A stretch of DNA of 64,000 bases from Rapana venosa. Taxonomy: Eukaryota > Mollusca > Gastropoda > Neogastropoda > Muricidae. The notes under the pieces are model-generated. The model made no database searches and had not been told where the DNA came from. It worked only from the letters and a program-made list of their open reading frames with translations. Made by a program: the position numbers and the translations under genes. Of the stretch, positions 21,363 to 32,802 are shown piece after piece (position 1 is the first letter of the stretch; the number at the start of each line of letters is the position of its first letter). The stretch covers positions 69,119,232 through 69,183,231 of the forward strand of contig CM054143.1 in assembly GCA_028751875.1 (NCBI GenBank), in the 5' to 3' direction.

Positions 21363-21745
21363 GTTTCTCTCTCTCTCAGTTCTCAGTTTCTTTCTCTGTT
21401 TCTCTCTCTCAGATTCTCTCTCTCAGTCTCTCTCGTTCTCATTTTCTCTCTCTCTCTCTCTCAGTTTCGCTCTCCCCACCCCCCTCTCTCTCTGTTTCTC
21501 TCTCTCAGTTTCTCTCTCTCTCTCTCAGTTTCCTCTCTCTCTCTCTCTGGTTTCTTCTCTCGTTTCTCTCTCTCTCAGTTTCTCTCTCTCTCAGTTTCTC
21601 TCTCTCAGTCTCGATGTCTCTCTCAGTCTCTCTCTCTCTCTCTGTCGGTCTGTCTCTCTCTCTCTGTGTTGTCTGTCTGTCTGTCTCTCTCTGTGTTTGT
21701 CTGTCTGTCTGTCTCTCTCTGTCTCTCACTGTCTCTGTCTCTGTT
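21301..21745. repeat. (TC)n tract with TCAGTTTCTCTC words, ending in (GTCT)n
   Basis: About 445 bp of CT repeat, with CTGTCTGTCTGTC from about 21,670. The second copy of this tract (46,385-48,110) is almost four times longer. Confidence 0.9.
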
Positions 21746-22090
21746 AAAGGTTACTATGGGTCAAACCAATGTTGCTGTATTCAGAAAGGGCGGACAGTGG
21801 AGGGCCAGAGAGCACTGGTCAGGTGATGGTCATCAGCCAGAAGGTGTTGGTGCTGACCAGGGTTGGGGCTGTGGTGTCCGCAAGGCTGAGGGTCATAGCC
21901 AGAAGGTTGTTGGTGTGACCAGGGTTGGGCTCTGTTGGTGTCCGCTGGCTGAGGGTTCATCAGCCCGAAGTGTTGTTGCTGGACCAGGGCGGGGCTGTGG
22001 GTGATCCGCTAGGCTGAGGGTTCATCGGCCTGAAGTGTTGGTGAGCTGACAGGAGTGGGAGTGTGGTGATCCGCTAGGGCTGAGGGGTCA
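21746..22090. repeat. 63-bp minisatellite, four units, with unique lead-in
   Basis: GGTCATCAGCCAGAAGG-type words start near 21,827, 21,890, 21,955 and 22,019. Each is followed by GACCAGGGTTGGGGCTG and GTCCGCTAGGCTGAGG. The second copy at 48,240-48,540 has five units. The lead-in TGTTGCTGTATTCAGAAAGG and GGACAGTGGAGGGCCAGAGAG is shared by both. Confidence 0.9.
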
Positions 22091-22694
22091 CTGCTGTGCA
22101 AGAGAGAGGGAGCAAGCCCTGAGACAAGGCTTCGGGTGTCCTGCCAGGGGGGACTTGCGCGAAGAGGAGGTCAGGCAGACTTACTGGTCTTGAAGTCAGC
22201 TGATGCACAAGGTCAGCCTAGTGTGCAGTAGGGCTCGGAAGTTGGGGGACTTTATAGAGCTGCAGAATAGTGTGAAAAAATCAATTTATTTGCTCTTGTT
22301 GTTGGATTCTACAGAGCTAAACTGCCTGTAGATTTTGAATTCTTTGTAGGTTTTCTACCCCCAACTGACTTACTTTACTCCTAAGACAATTGTGTGTGTG
22401 CATGACAAGCTATCAAGCTGAAATTTTGTCACAAGCTAGGTATGTCTTTGTACTTGCATTTAGGCGCAAGTTTATGTGTCTGGTCACCAGATGTCTTGTC
22501 ATTGTCACCTTATTTGTCACCAATCACAGGTAAAAGTATGGTATATATGATAAAACGGGAAATCCTGCACATGGATTTGAGGATAGTTAAGATGTTAGCT
22601 GTCGAATAAGGAAGTCGATTACCCAGCAGCGAGGTGTTTACAATTGGTTTATGTAGCAAAGTACTTCAATGATGTGTCACATTAATGTCCCCCA
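22091..22694. other. Unique sequence, paralogous to 48,541-49,223
   Basis: No gene is recognised. Shared anchors include TGTCCTGCCAGGGGGGACT, GAAGAGGAGGTCAGGC, GTTGGATTCTACAGAG, CATGACAAGCTATCAAGCTG and CCAATCACAGGTAAAA. The second copy carries a SINE fragment between CTGAAATTT and TTTTGTCACA that is absent here, and this copy is followed by a LINE-A tail that is absent there. Confidence 0.75.
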
Positions 22695-22766
22695 TATAAT
22701 AATAAATAATAATAAATAGGAATTTATATAGGGCTATATCTTGCGAGACAATCAAAGCCCTTGCAC
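22695..22766 (-). mobile_element. LINE-A 3'-terminal fragment at the duplication junction
   Basis: ATAATAATAAATAATAATAAAT is followed by AGGAATTTATATAGGGC, TATATCTTGCGAGACAATC and AAAGCCCTTGCA, the LINE-A terminus. It stops at the first base of the duplicated block (22,767), so the join lies at the truncated 5' end of a retroposon tail. Confidence 0.75.
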
Positions 22767-23464
22767 AGACTAACAGACAGAGACAGGCAGAAACAGACAG
22801 ACAGACAGACAGAGACAGGACAGACAAACAGGACAGACAGACAGAGGACAGACAAAACAGACTGAGACAGACAGGACAGAAGGAGACAGAGAGAAAAAAG
22901 ATAGAGACAAGACAGACCGACAGAGACAGATAAATAGAGGCAGGACAAACAGACAGAGACAGACAACAAGCAGACAGAGACACACGACAGAGACAGACAA
23001 ACAGAGACAGACAAACGACAGAGACAGACAGAGACAGACAAAACAGGAGACAACGCAGGAGATGCAAGACAGGACAAGGACGATGACGAGAGAGAGAGAG
23101 GGGGGGGGAAGAGGAAGACAAACGGACACAAAATAGAAGACACACAGAGAGCACAGATAGACAGACAGATAGCAGAATAGGACATACAGACAGACAGACA
23201 AACAGAACGCGAAAGACAGACAGACAGACAGGCAGGGGGGCAGATAGGGACATACAGGGACAGAACAGACAAAACAGGCAGGGTCAGGCAGGCAGGGCAG
23301 ACAATCTCTGAGAGAAAGAAAAATAGAATAAGAAACAGACATTAGAATAAGCCCCCCCCCCAGAAAGACCAGCAGGTTTGGAAGAGGGACCAGACAGGTC
23401 CAGACAGACCAGACAGACAGAGAGTGACGAGTGACAGGAAGGTGACAGAGAGCCGAGAGCGAGA

Positions 23465-23711
23465 GAGATTCGGATTCGGATTCGGAATGTTTATTCATGT
23501 AAAGGACCATTGCCCTTAATGAAGGGGGGTGGTCAGAGTACACAGGTAAATTATTAATGAATTCACTCAAAACATACAACACACATTAACAAACTTAACT
23601 AAGTAAGCAGCTGATCGTATTTTGAATGCTTATAGTTATTATAAGTAGATCGATACCCATCCTTCGGACCAATATTTTCGTGCATAGATGACAAAAGTAA
23701 ACACAGACGAA
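23465..23711 (-). mobile_element. LINE-D 3' end (duplicate of 7106-7352)
   Basis: Same sequence at +16,359, including the three-unit hexamer tail beside a purine tract. Confidence 0.5.
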
Positions 23712-24604
23712 ACTGCAAGAGAGGAAGAGAGAGAGACAGACAGACAGAGAGAGTGACAGAGAGACAAAGAACACATGGATGAAAGAGAAAGTCAAATGTC
23801 AAAACCACTGGAATCATCCCATTGAAGGGTAGTTACAACTTCTGACAGGTAGATTGATTACCTATATTATCTCACAAGACAAAAAAAGCGACATTTTCAA
23901 ATTAGTTAAAAACATTCCAAAATTACTTCAATAAAAATGTTCACGAACACTACTCTACACACACACACACACACACAACACACGCGCGCGCGGGCGCGCG
24001 CGCGCGTGCGCACACGCAACCCGCACGCGCGCACGCACCACATATACACACACACACACACGCACGCACGAACACACGACTCACTCCACACGCACACACG
24101 CTCACACACACGCACTCACCACGCACACAATATGGTGAACACAATGTTATTAAAACAGCCATTGGACATAGAGAGGACATATAAATTATTACTTACGCAA
24201 CGCAACATACCCAACAGTAACACGCCCACGTGCGTGCGTGCGCCAAACCACACCCACCACACCCACACATTGCACCAATGTATGATTCAATATTTTAAAG
24301 ACCCATTGACTAGTAAGACAGACTTATTTCACACACACACACACCACACACACACCACATTCCACACACCATCATACACACACACACACAAATACACACA
24401 CACACCACAAACACCCACAGCACACACTCACTACACAACACAAACACACAACACACTCACACACACCACGCACACCACACACACACACACACACACACAC
24501 GCGGCGACGCGCGCGCAGCACAACACCTCACACACAGACACACAGACACACACTCACACACACACACACACACACAAACACCCCACACCACACTATTTAT
24601 TTTG

Positions 24605-24819
24605 CCTTAAGTGCTTACAGATACTCTTCATCCAACAATGACGCTATTCTCAGAAACTAAGGGATTGCTTCAGGTCATTGATTTCTATCTGAGACAATCA
24701 TGCTTTTACAAAGCGAGTAACAAATGCGTTGAGGAATGGTCCTGTAGTTGTGATCACATTTCTCCCTGCAAACTGATCTGGTGAACCTATGTTGGACACC
24801 TACCATGTTGACTGCAGAA
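24605..24819 (-). pseudogene. LINE-C fragment (duplicate of 8246-8460)
   Basis: Same frame-disrupted linker segment at +16,359. It carries the identical indels relative to the readable copy at 31,421-31,650, so the damage predates the duplication or is shared consensus error. Confidence 0.7.
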
Positions 24820-25723
24820 CGAGTTTTGATCCCTGAGAGACCAGAGCAGAGACAAAAGGGGAGACAATGAGAGAGGACAGAGACGACGACAGACATAGAC
24901 AGAGGCAGAGAGACAGGAGAGACAAGAATATGGTGAAAGAGAAGAGAGAGACAGAGACAAACACGGTGACATTGAGAGAGAGGAAAGACAGACAGACAGC
25001 AGACAGATAGATGAGACACAGAACAAACAAAGACAAAAAACTGTTGTGTGTGGCGTACATGCATGCAGTGCGTGTGTGGTTGTGTGTGTGTTTGTGGTGT
25101 GTTGCGTTTGTGTGCGTTTGTGAGAGAGAGAGTATCTGAGAGAAGGAAATCAAATAAGAGACAGACATAGAATAAGAAAAAGACAAGCAGGTGAAGAGAT
25201 CAGAGCGACAGACAGGCGTACGACAGGACGACAGACAGACAGAGAGTGGACAGGAAAGGTGACAGAGATCGAAGCGAGTGAGAGAGAGAGAGAGAGGGGT
25301 TCTTCCTTCAGACGGAGAGAGAGAGAGGTAGGTTCTGATTGAGAGAGAGAGAGAGAGAGAGATCCGGGACTGAAGTGAGATGAGGAAGAGAGAGGAGGAG
25401 AGAGAGAGAAGAGAGAAAGAGAGAGAGAGGAGATGATGAGAGATTAGGAGAGAGAGAGAAATGGAGAGTAAGAGCTGAGAGAGAGGATGTGAGAGACGAG
25501 AGAGAGAGGGAGAGAGAGAGAGAGAGAGGATGGAGAGAGAGGAGAGAGAGAGAGAAATGAGAGAGAGAGAGAAATGAGATGAGAGAGAGAGAAAGCGACA
25601 GACGGGACAGACAGCGAGTCCGCAGACAGAGCACACATTTTTTTTTTTTTAAAAGTTCGAGTGAAGATGAGTTGAGTAGCGATTAATATAAATCCTCAGA
25701 ATCATATTATTATTATTTATCAT

Positions 25724-26099
25724 ATTTTATTTGGAGGATGATGGAATAAGCACTCTTGTAGTCTTTTTTTTTTTACTCCTGTCTCCGAGTGTCTGCAGTT
25801 TTGTAATTTTGTCATCTGTCCCACGGCTCACAATGGTCTTACTCTTTCGAAAAGCGGAACGGGTTTAAGGTGTGCGCAGATGTTCTCGTGCGTTTTGCAC
25901 AAAGGACCTCGGTTTATAGTCCTCCTCTGAAAGGACTTTTTTTTTGGGGGGCGGTGGGGGGGGGGGTGGAAGTCGGCACTGATGTTTAACTCCGAGGGAA
26001 AAATCCACTTGAAGGAGATTGGACCGGGTCAGCAGCATCACAAGCGATTCACGAGCGCATATGCGCATCATTTTTAACCACTCAGGCCTATCCGTCCCC
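25724..26099 (-). mobile_element. Full-length SINE (duplicate of 9365-9740)
   Basis: Same subfamily 2 copy at +16,359, with the same indels and the same (GT)n neighbour. Confidence 0.85.
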
Positions 26100-26103
26100 T
26101 TCT

Positions 26104-26105
<2 letters not shown>

Positions 26106-26152
<47 letters not shown>

Positions 26153-26769
26153 TGTGTGTGTGCGGTGTGAGTGTGTGGTGTGCGGTTGTGGGTGTGTGAT
26201 GTGCGGTGTGTGTGTGTGTGTCGTGTGTGGTGTGTGTGATGTGCGGTGTGTGTGTGTGGTGTTGCGGTGTGTGTGTATGTTTGTGTGATGTGTGTGTGTG
26301 TGCGTGTGCGGCGGGGTTATGTGTGTGTGTGCTCGTGTGTGTCTTCAAATTTACGTACTGTTTCACTTAAAGTGTATTTGGACGAGGAGTGTCGTGTGTG
26401 TGTGTGTGTGGTGTGTGTGTGTGTGTGGTGTGGTGTGTGTGTTGTGTGTTGTGTCTTAATGTTGTGTGTGTGTGTGTGTGTGTGTGTTGTGTATTTGTTC
26501 TTGTGGTTGTGTGTGTCCGTGTGTGTGTGTGTTTCTGTGTGTGTTTGTGTGTGGTGTGTATGCGTGTTGGAGGTATCCTGGTGGTGTGTGTTGTGTGTGT
26601 GTGCGCGGCGGCGCGTCGGCGCGTGTGTGTAGTGTGTGTGTGGTGGTGTGCGTTGACTGCGTGCGTGCGTGCGTGCTGTGCGTGTGTCTTGTTGTCGTGT
26701 GTGTGGTGTGAGTGTTGTGTGTGTGTTGTGTAGTGTAGTGTTTAGTGTGTAGGTGTGTGTGTGCGGCGA
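26106..26769. repeat. (GT)n tract (duplicate of 9747-10,410)
   Basis: Same tract with identical interruptions, including the GCG-rich island. Confidence 0.9.
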
Positions 26770-26998
26770 TGAGAGGGAGAGATGACGAGGGGAGAAAGAA
26801 TGAGGGAGAGAGAAAGATGACAAAGACAGAGAGACGAGCAAAATAAAGAAAGGACAGACACAGTTGAGAGGGAAAGAGAGGACAGAGGGGGGGGGGGGGG
26901 GGTAGGTATAATTAATACAGACACGCAGACACACACAGGCGGAAAGAAAGAGACAGACAGGCAGGTACAGAGAGAGGACAGAGATACTGAGAGAGACA

Positions 26999-28399
26999 GA
27001 GACGACAGACAGAGAGACAGGAGACAGCCAGACAGAGAGGAGAGAGGACGCAAGACAGAGAGACAGAGACAGCAAGACAGAGAGCAGGAGACAGCATAGA
27101 CAGAGAGACAGAGACAGCAAAGACAGAGGAGACAGAGACAGCAAGACAGAGAGGACAGGACAGAAGACAGCGAGACAGAGACAGCAAGACAGAGAGACAG
27201 AGACAGCAAGAACAGAGAGGGACAGAGACAGCAAGACAGAGACAGCAAGACAGAGACCAGAGACAGCAAGACAGAGAGACCGAGACAGCAAGAAGAGAGA
27301 CAGAGACAGCAAAGGACAAGAGAGACAGAGGACAGAAGACAGAGAGACAGAGACAGCAAGACCAAGAGAGACAGAGGAGACAGCAAGGACAGAGAGACAG
27401 AGACAGCAAGAAGACAGAGAGACAGAGACAGCAATGGGACAAGAGAGACAGATGAACAGGCAAGACAGAGAGGACAGGAGACAGCAAGACAGAGATGCCA
27501 GAGACAGCAAGGACAGAGAGACAGAGACAGCAAAGGGACAGAGAGACCAGAGACAGCAAGACAAAACTGACAGAGAAGACAGAGACAGCAAGACGGAGGG
27601 GTTACAGAGAGACAGAGGAAGATGACAGCAAAGGACAGTTCGAGGGACAGGACACAAGCAAGGGGGACAGAGAATGAGACCGACAGAGACGATCGCGAGC
27701 CAGAGAGTCAGAGAGTCTAGCATGGACAGAGGAGACAGAGACAGCAAGACTGAGAGAAGAGACAGCAAGACAGAGAGACAGAGACAGCAAGACATGAAGA
27801 GACAGAGACAGCAAGACAGAGGAGACAGAGCACAGCAAGACAGGAGAGACAGAGACAGCAAGACAGAGAGGAAAAGGGGACAGCAAGAGCCAGAGATGAC
27901 GAGACAGAGGAGAAGAGACAGCAAAGGCAGAGACAGAGATAGACCAAAAGAGACAGAGACACAGCAAGACAGAGAGAGAGAGAGAAGAGACAGAGCAAGA
28001 AGAAGGACAGGACGAGAAGAGAAGAGCAGAGGAAGAGAGACAGAAGAGAAGAAGAGAGAAGAGGTGGACAGAGACGGCAATAGACAAAAAAAAAATTAAG
28101 ACCAGAGAGACAGAGAGACGAGAGACCAGCAAAGACCAGAGAGACAGAAGAGAGGAAGACAGAAGAGGCCAGGAGACGAGGGACACAGAAGAGAGAGACA
28201 GATGCGGACAGGGACAGCAACAAGACAGCCAGAGACCAGAGAGGATCAGCACCAGAGAGGCAGGAGGACCAGAGGGAGAGAGATGGAAGAGATCAGAGAC
28301 AGAAACAGCAAGAATGACAGAGAGGAGGACAGGAAGAAGGACAGCAAGGAAAAAAGACCAGAGAGGAGAACAAGGGACAGGAAATAAAACAGAGACAGA
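26999..28399. repeat. 22-bp satellite array, truncated duplicate
   Basis: About 1.4 kb of the same array as 10,640-12,040, cut off in mid-unit at 28,399. Confidence 0.92.
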
Positions 28400-29715
28400 T
28401 GGGGTGTGTGTGTGGAAGGGGAGGTGAGAGAGGGGGTGGGTGAAGAGGGAAGTGGGAGAGGGGATGTGGAGGGGGGGAGGAGGTGAGGGGTGGAGGGAGA
28501 GGAGTGGAGAGTGTGGGAGGGAGGGGGAGAGGGGGTGTGGGGTAGGGGAGGGGTAGGATTGGAGGGAGGGAGAGGATGGAGTGAGGGAGGGTGGGGGGTG
28601 GGAGGGTGGTGGGAGGTGGGGGGGAGGGGTGGGGGTGAGATGGGGAGTGGGAGAGGGGGTGGGGGAGGGAGGTGGGAGGGAGTGAGGGGATGAGGGGATG
28701 TGGTGAGGGGGATGAGGGTGGGAGGTAGGGAGATGGAGTGAGGGTAGGAGAGGGAGGGGGGGAGTGAGGTGGGAGGTGAGAGAGGAGGGGTGTGGGATTG
28801 GAGTGATGGGTATGAGAGGATGAGTGAGAGGAGGAGAGAGTTGGGTGTGAGTGGGAGTGGAGGAGAGAGGATTGGTGAGGATGAGGGAGAGAGAGGATGA
28901 GGATTGGAGGGAGAGGTGCGGGGGTGAGGGGGAGGAGAGTGAGAGTGAGGTGAGGAGAGAGGAGTGTGGGAGGGTGCTGTGTGTAGAGAGGTGAGATGGG
29001 AGAGGGGAGGATGTGAGAGAGTGGAGATTGGATGGGAGGATTGAGGAGGAACGGGGAGGATGGGGATGAGTGGAGTTGGTGAGTGAGGAGGAGGAGATAG
29101 ATGGAGATGAGGGGATGGGTAGAGGAGAGGGAGAGGAGAGATGTATGAGAGGATGAAGTTGCGAGAGCTTGGAGAAAGGGGAGATGAGAGTTGGGGAGGA
29201 TGGGGATGGAGTGAGATGAGGATGATTGTGGGTATGAGTGAGTGGATGATGGTGGAGTAGAGGAGGGATGATGAGAAGAGAAGAGAGGGAGAGGTCAGAG
29301 TTGAGGAGTGGAAGTGGAGTGAGAGTTGTGAGGAGGAGCGATTATGTGAGATGGTGATCAGAGAGGAGTGATGTGGAGGTGAGTGAGGTGGGAGGAGGGG
29401 AGGGTGAGGGAGTGTAGGAGAGAGTGGAGAGAGGGAGAGAGGAGGTAGATGAGTGGAGGAGGAGGATGGAGGAGTGGAGTAGAGTGAGAGTTGAGGAGCG
29501 AGGAGAGTGGAGAGAGAGAGTGGAGTGAGAGTGAGAGGAGAGGAGAGTGAGAGAGAGATGAGAGAGAGAGAGAGAGAGGCGAGAGAGAGAGGGGAGAGAG
29601 AGAGAGGAGAGAGGAGAGAGAGAGAGATGAGGAGAGGAGAGAGAGAGAGAGAGAGAGATGGAGAGAGCGAGAGGAGGAGTGGGAGAGAGGAGAGGAGAGA
29701 GAGAGAGAGGAATAG
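28400..29715. repeat. G-rich (GGGAG/GGTGAG) degenerate tract of about 1.3 kb
   Basis: GGGAGGTGGGGG-type words with T as the only frequent pyrimidine dominate to about 29,490, then (GA)n takes over. The abrupt start at the end of the duplicate, and the absence of any counterpart elsewhere in the window, make the join suspect. Runs of three or more G at short spacing are dense, so quadruplex formation is plausible. Confidence 0.8.
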
Positions 29716-29719
29716 TGTA

Positions 29720-29780
29720 TTAATAATAATGGAATAAGCACTTATGTGCTTCTATTTACATCCAGTCCCTGTGTGTATGA
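29720..29780 (-). mobile_element. SINE 3'-tail fragment
   Basis: TAATGGAATAAGCACTTATG and CATCCAGTCCCTGTGTGTATG are the last 60 bp or so of the SINE, minus strand. The (GA)n tract abuts its 3' end. Confidence 0.75.
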
Positions 29781-29959
29781 GTGTGTTGTGTTTGTGTGTG
29801 TTGTGTGTGTGTGTGTGTTGGTTGTGTGTCTAAATCCCCCTCTTTCTCTTTTTGGGTGAATTTGGTGGGGGCTTTTGTGTAGATATTTTTCCGTATACTG
29901 TGTGAGTGTATTGGTATGGGGTTTATTTCATTTTATTATTATATATTATATCACTAAGG
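29781..29959. other. Short GT tract and unassigned AT-rich sequence
   Basis: GTGTTGTGTGTG passes into sequence with no recognisable feature. Confidence 0.5.
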
Positions 29960-30042
29960 GCGGGGACTGGATGTAAAAAAAAAAGCACATGGGTGCTTAT
30001 TCATTATCCTCGAAATAAAAGAATTTGTCATTGTCATTGTCT
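29960..30042 (+). mobile_element. SINE 3'-tail fragment with (TTGTCA)n end
   Basis: GGGACTGGATGTAAAAAA, GCACATGGGTGCTTATTC, ATTATCCTCGAAATAAAAG is followed by TTTGTCATTGTCATTGTC, a hexamer tail, and then TCTC. It shows the SINE 3' end terminating in a tandem hexamer rather than poly(A). Confidence 0.75.
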
Positions 30043-30079
30043 CTGTATTGTGGCCTAAGGCCGATGTGTGATTAAATCA

Positions 30080-30082
<3 letters not shown>

Positions 30083-30124
<42 letters not shown>

Positions 30125-30125
30125 T
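30083..30125. repeat. (TC)n microsatellite
   Basis: About 40 bp of CTCTCT between two SINE fragments. Confidence 0.85.
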
Positions 30126-30180
30126 TTATTGTTTTGCTTATAGTTATAGTTGTTGTGTATCCTTTATTTATTTATTTATT

Positions 30181-30339
30181 TTATTCTTTTATATCGAGGA
30201 TAATGGAATAAGCACTTATGTGCTTTTTTCATCCAGTCCCGTGTGTATGCGGTTTTGTAAATTTTGTCATCTGTTCCCACCGGCACAATGGCCTACTCTT
30301 ACAAAAGCGGAACGGAATTTTAAATGTGCGCAAGAGTTT
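30181..30339 (-). mobile_element. SINE cut by the assembly gap
   Basis: The copy starts with the tail (TTATTCTTTTATATCGAGGATAA) and body (CATCTGTTCCCACCGG, CACAATGGCCTACTC, GTGCGCAAGAG) and stops at the first N. The rest of the element is presumably in the gap or missing. Confidence 0.85.
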
Positions 30340-30839
30340 NNNNNNNNNNNNNNNNNNNNNNNNNNNNNNNNNNNNNNNNNNNNNNNNNNNNNNNNNNNNN
30401 NNNNNNNNNNNNNNNNNNNNNNNNNNNNNNNNNNNNNNNNNNNNNNNNNNNNNNNNNNNNNNNNNNNNNNNNNNNNNNNNNNNNNNNNNNNNNNNNNNNN
30501 NNNNNNNNNNNNNNNNNNNNNNNNNNNNNNNNNNNNNNNNNNNNNNNNNNNNNNNNNNNNNNNNNNNNNNNNNNNNNNNNNNNNNNNNNNNNNNNNNNNN
30601 NNNNNNNNNNNNNNNNNNNNNNNNNNNNNNNNNNNNNNNNNNNNNNNNNNNNNNNNNNNNNNNNNNNNNNNNNNNNNNNNNNNNNNNNNNNNNNNNNNNN
30701 NNNNNNNNNNNNNNNNNNNNNNNNNNNNNNNNNNNNNNNNNNNNNNNNNNNNNNNNNNNNNNNNNNNNNNNNNNNNNNNNNNNNNNNNNNNNNNNNNNNN
30801 NNNNNNNNNNNNNNNNNNNNNNNNNNNNNNNNNNNNNNN
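30340..30839. other. Assembly gap, exactly 500 N
   Basis: A round 500-N run is the usual placeholder of scaffolding, so the true distance is unknown. Several apparent open frames run through it only because N does not encode a stop. Confidence 0.98.
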
Positions 30840-30889
30840 AGAGAGACAGAGAGACAGAGGGCGGAGAGAGAGAGAGACAGAGAAAACCC

Positions 30890-31145
30890 ACACACACTCA
30901 CACACCAATTATTGGGAACACAATGTTATAAGAACCATTGACTAGAGAGACACAAAAACTTATTACTTACGCGCGCACATACCCAACACGTACACACGCA
31001 CATGCATGCGTGCGCCAACACACCCACCACACCCACACCATTCACCAATGTATGAATTCAATGTTTTAAAGACCATTGACTAGAAGACAGATTTATTTCA
31101 CACACACACACACATACACACCACACACACACACACACACACACA
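30890..31145. other. Second copy of the 7,780-8,000 spacer plus (CA)n
   Basis: GGGAACACAATGTTAT, CATTGACTAGAGAGACAC, TTATTACTTACGC, ACCAATGTATGAATTC and CATTGACTAGAAGACAG recur in the order seen at 7,770-7,960, followed by (CA)n. It marks the start of the collinear second copy after the gap. Confidence 0.75.
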
Positions 31146-31385
31146 CCTGCTGTACCAAGTTTGTCACTGGATCAGATTCTGTCTGAACAATCGTTACTGT
31201 TGGACATTGTGTGAGGGTTGATGAGAAGTCCGATAACTCAGTTTTTGCAGTATGTTCAAGTTGGTTTTTGTTCAGTACTGTTATCTGACAGTTTTCAGTT
31301 ATCGTTTGCTTTTTCTGGTTAGATTTTTCCTGTCTAAAATCACTAAATGTGAATAGACGTTAAACTGAAGATATCACAACACACA
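31146..31385. other. Unique sequence with AATAGACGTTAAAC word
   Basis: About 240 bp without a coding signal are present here but not between the corresponding tracts of the first copy (8235-8246). The word TGTGAATAGACGTTAAAC resembles TGAACAGACGTTAAAT at 58,064, hinting at a shared retroelement 3' end. Confidence 0.5.
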
Positions 31386-31391
31386 CACACA

Positions 31392-31420
<29 letters not shown>
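31386..31420. repeat. (CA)n microsatellite
   Basis: ACACACAC tract directly truncating the LINE-C frame that follows on the minus strand. Confidence 0.85.
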
Positions 31421-31423
<3 letters not shown>

Positions 31424-31650
31424 TTTATTGCCTGTAAGTGCTTACAGATAACTTCTTCATCAACAATGACGCTATTCTCAGAAACTAGGGATTGCTTCAG
31501 GTCATTGATTTCATCTGAGAAATCATGCTTTTCAAAGCGAGTAACAAATGCGTTGAGATGGTCTGGTAAGTTGTGATCACATACTCCCTGCAAACTGATC
31601 TGTGACCTATGTTGGACACCTACCATGTTGACTGCAGACACAGTTTTGAT
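31421..31650 (-). pseudogene. LINE-C fragment, readable linker segment
   Basis: The minus-strand frame reads VSAVNMVGVQHRSQ, then DHLNAFVTRFEKHDFSDEI and a final VICKHLQAINV before running into the (CA)n tract. The layout (a FxTRFE-type motif, a hydrophilic linker and a helix just before the site where GPD-containing fingers should begin) matches the segment between endonuclease and reverse transcriptase in Rex1/L2-like LINEs, and compares with LNDFY...VTTLFKKLKVNKAVGPD at 39,430-39,580. About 75 codons are open here, whereas both pre-gap copies (8246, 24,605) are frameshifted. It is a fragment with no catalytic residue. Confidence 0.7.
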
Positions 31651-31686
31651 ACCCTGAGAGACAGAGACAGAGACAAACACGGAGAC

Positions 31687-31723
<37 letters not shown>

Positions 31724-32298
31724 CAGAGGCAGAGAGACAGAGACAGAGGCAAAACACGGAGACATTGAGAGAGACAGAGACAGACAGACAGACAGACAGA
31801 GAGTCAGAGATAGACAAAGACAGAGAGAGTCAGAGATAGACAGAGGGAGACAGACAGACAGAGAGACAAAGAATATGGAGAAAGAGAGAGACAGAGACAA
31901 ACACGGAGACATTGAGAAAGAGACAGAGACAGACAGACAGACAAAGACAGAGCAGAGATAAACAGAGGGAGAGAGACAGACAGACAGAGACAGAGCAGAG
32001 AGACAAAGAACATGAAGAAGGAGAAAGAGAGAGACAGAGACAAACACGGAGACATGAGAGAGACAAAACAGACAGACAGATAGAGACACAGACAGAAACA
32101 AAGACAAAAACTGTGTGTTTGCGTACATGCATGCTGCGTGTGTGCGTGTCTGTGTTTGTGTGTTTGCGTTTGTGATGAGAGAGAGAGTATCTGAGAGACA
32201 GAAATAAAATAAGAGACAGACATAGAATAGAAAAAGACAAGCAGGTGAAGAGACAGAGCGGCAGACAGGCGTACAGACAGACAGAAAAGACAGAGCGT

Positions 32299-32331
<33 letters not shown>

Positions 32332-32368
32332 GAGTAAACAGGAAAGGTGGACAGAGATCGAGCGAGCG

Positions 32369-32409
<41 letters not shown>

Positions 32410-32436
32410 AAAGGTGACAGAGCGAGCGAGCGAGCG

Positions 32437-32488
<52 letters not shown>

Positions 32489-32578
32489 GAGAAAGAGAAA
32501 GAGAGACAAACATAGAGACATTGAGAGAGAGAGAGAGAGAGGGGAGAGAGAGAGAGAGAGGGGAGAGACAGACAGACA

Positions 32579-32621
<43 letters not shown>

Positions 32622-32730
32622 AACAAAGACAAAAAACTGTGTGTGTGTGTCGCGTACATGCGTGCGTGTGTGTGTCTGTGTGTGTGTTTGTGTGTGTGCG
32701 TTTGTGTGCGAGTGTGTGTGTGTGTGTATG

Positions 32731-32802
<72 letters not shown>

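Larger units (their letters stand above)
22767..28399 (+). repeat. Duplicated block, second copy (5,633 bp)
   Basis: It repeats 6,408-12,040 with offset +16,359. Flanks differ: LINE-A tail on the left, G-rich DNA on the right (28,400 is T where 12,041 is G). Since even single-base irregularities inside microsatellites are preserved, it is either extremely recent or an assembly repeat. Confidence 0.95.

Noticed and set aside
30218..30945. Frames of 190-240 codons across 30.3-30.8 kb
   Set aside because: They consist almost wholly of N; only SINE and repeat residues remain at the ends.
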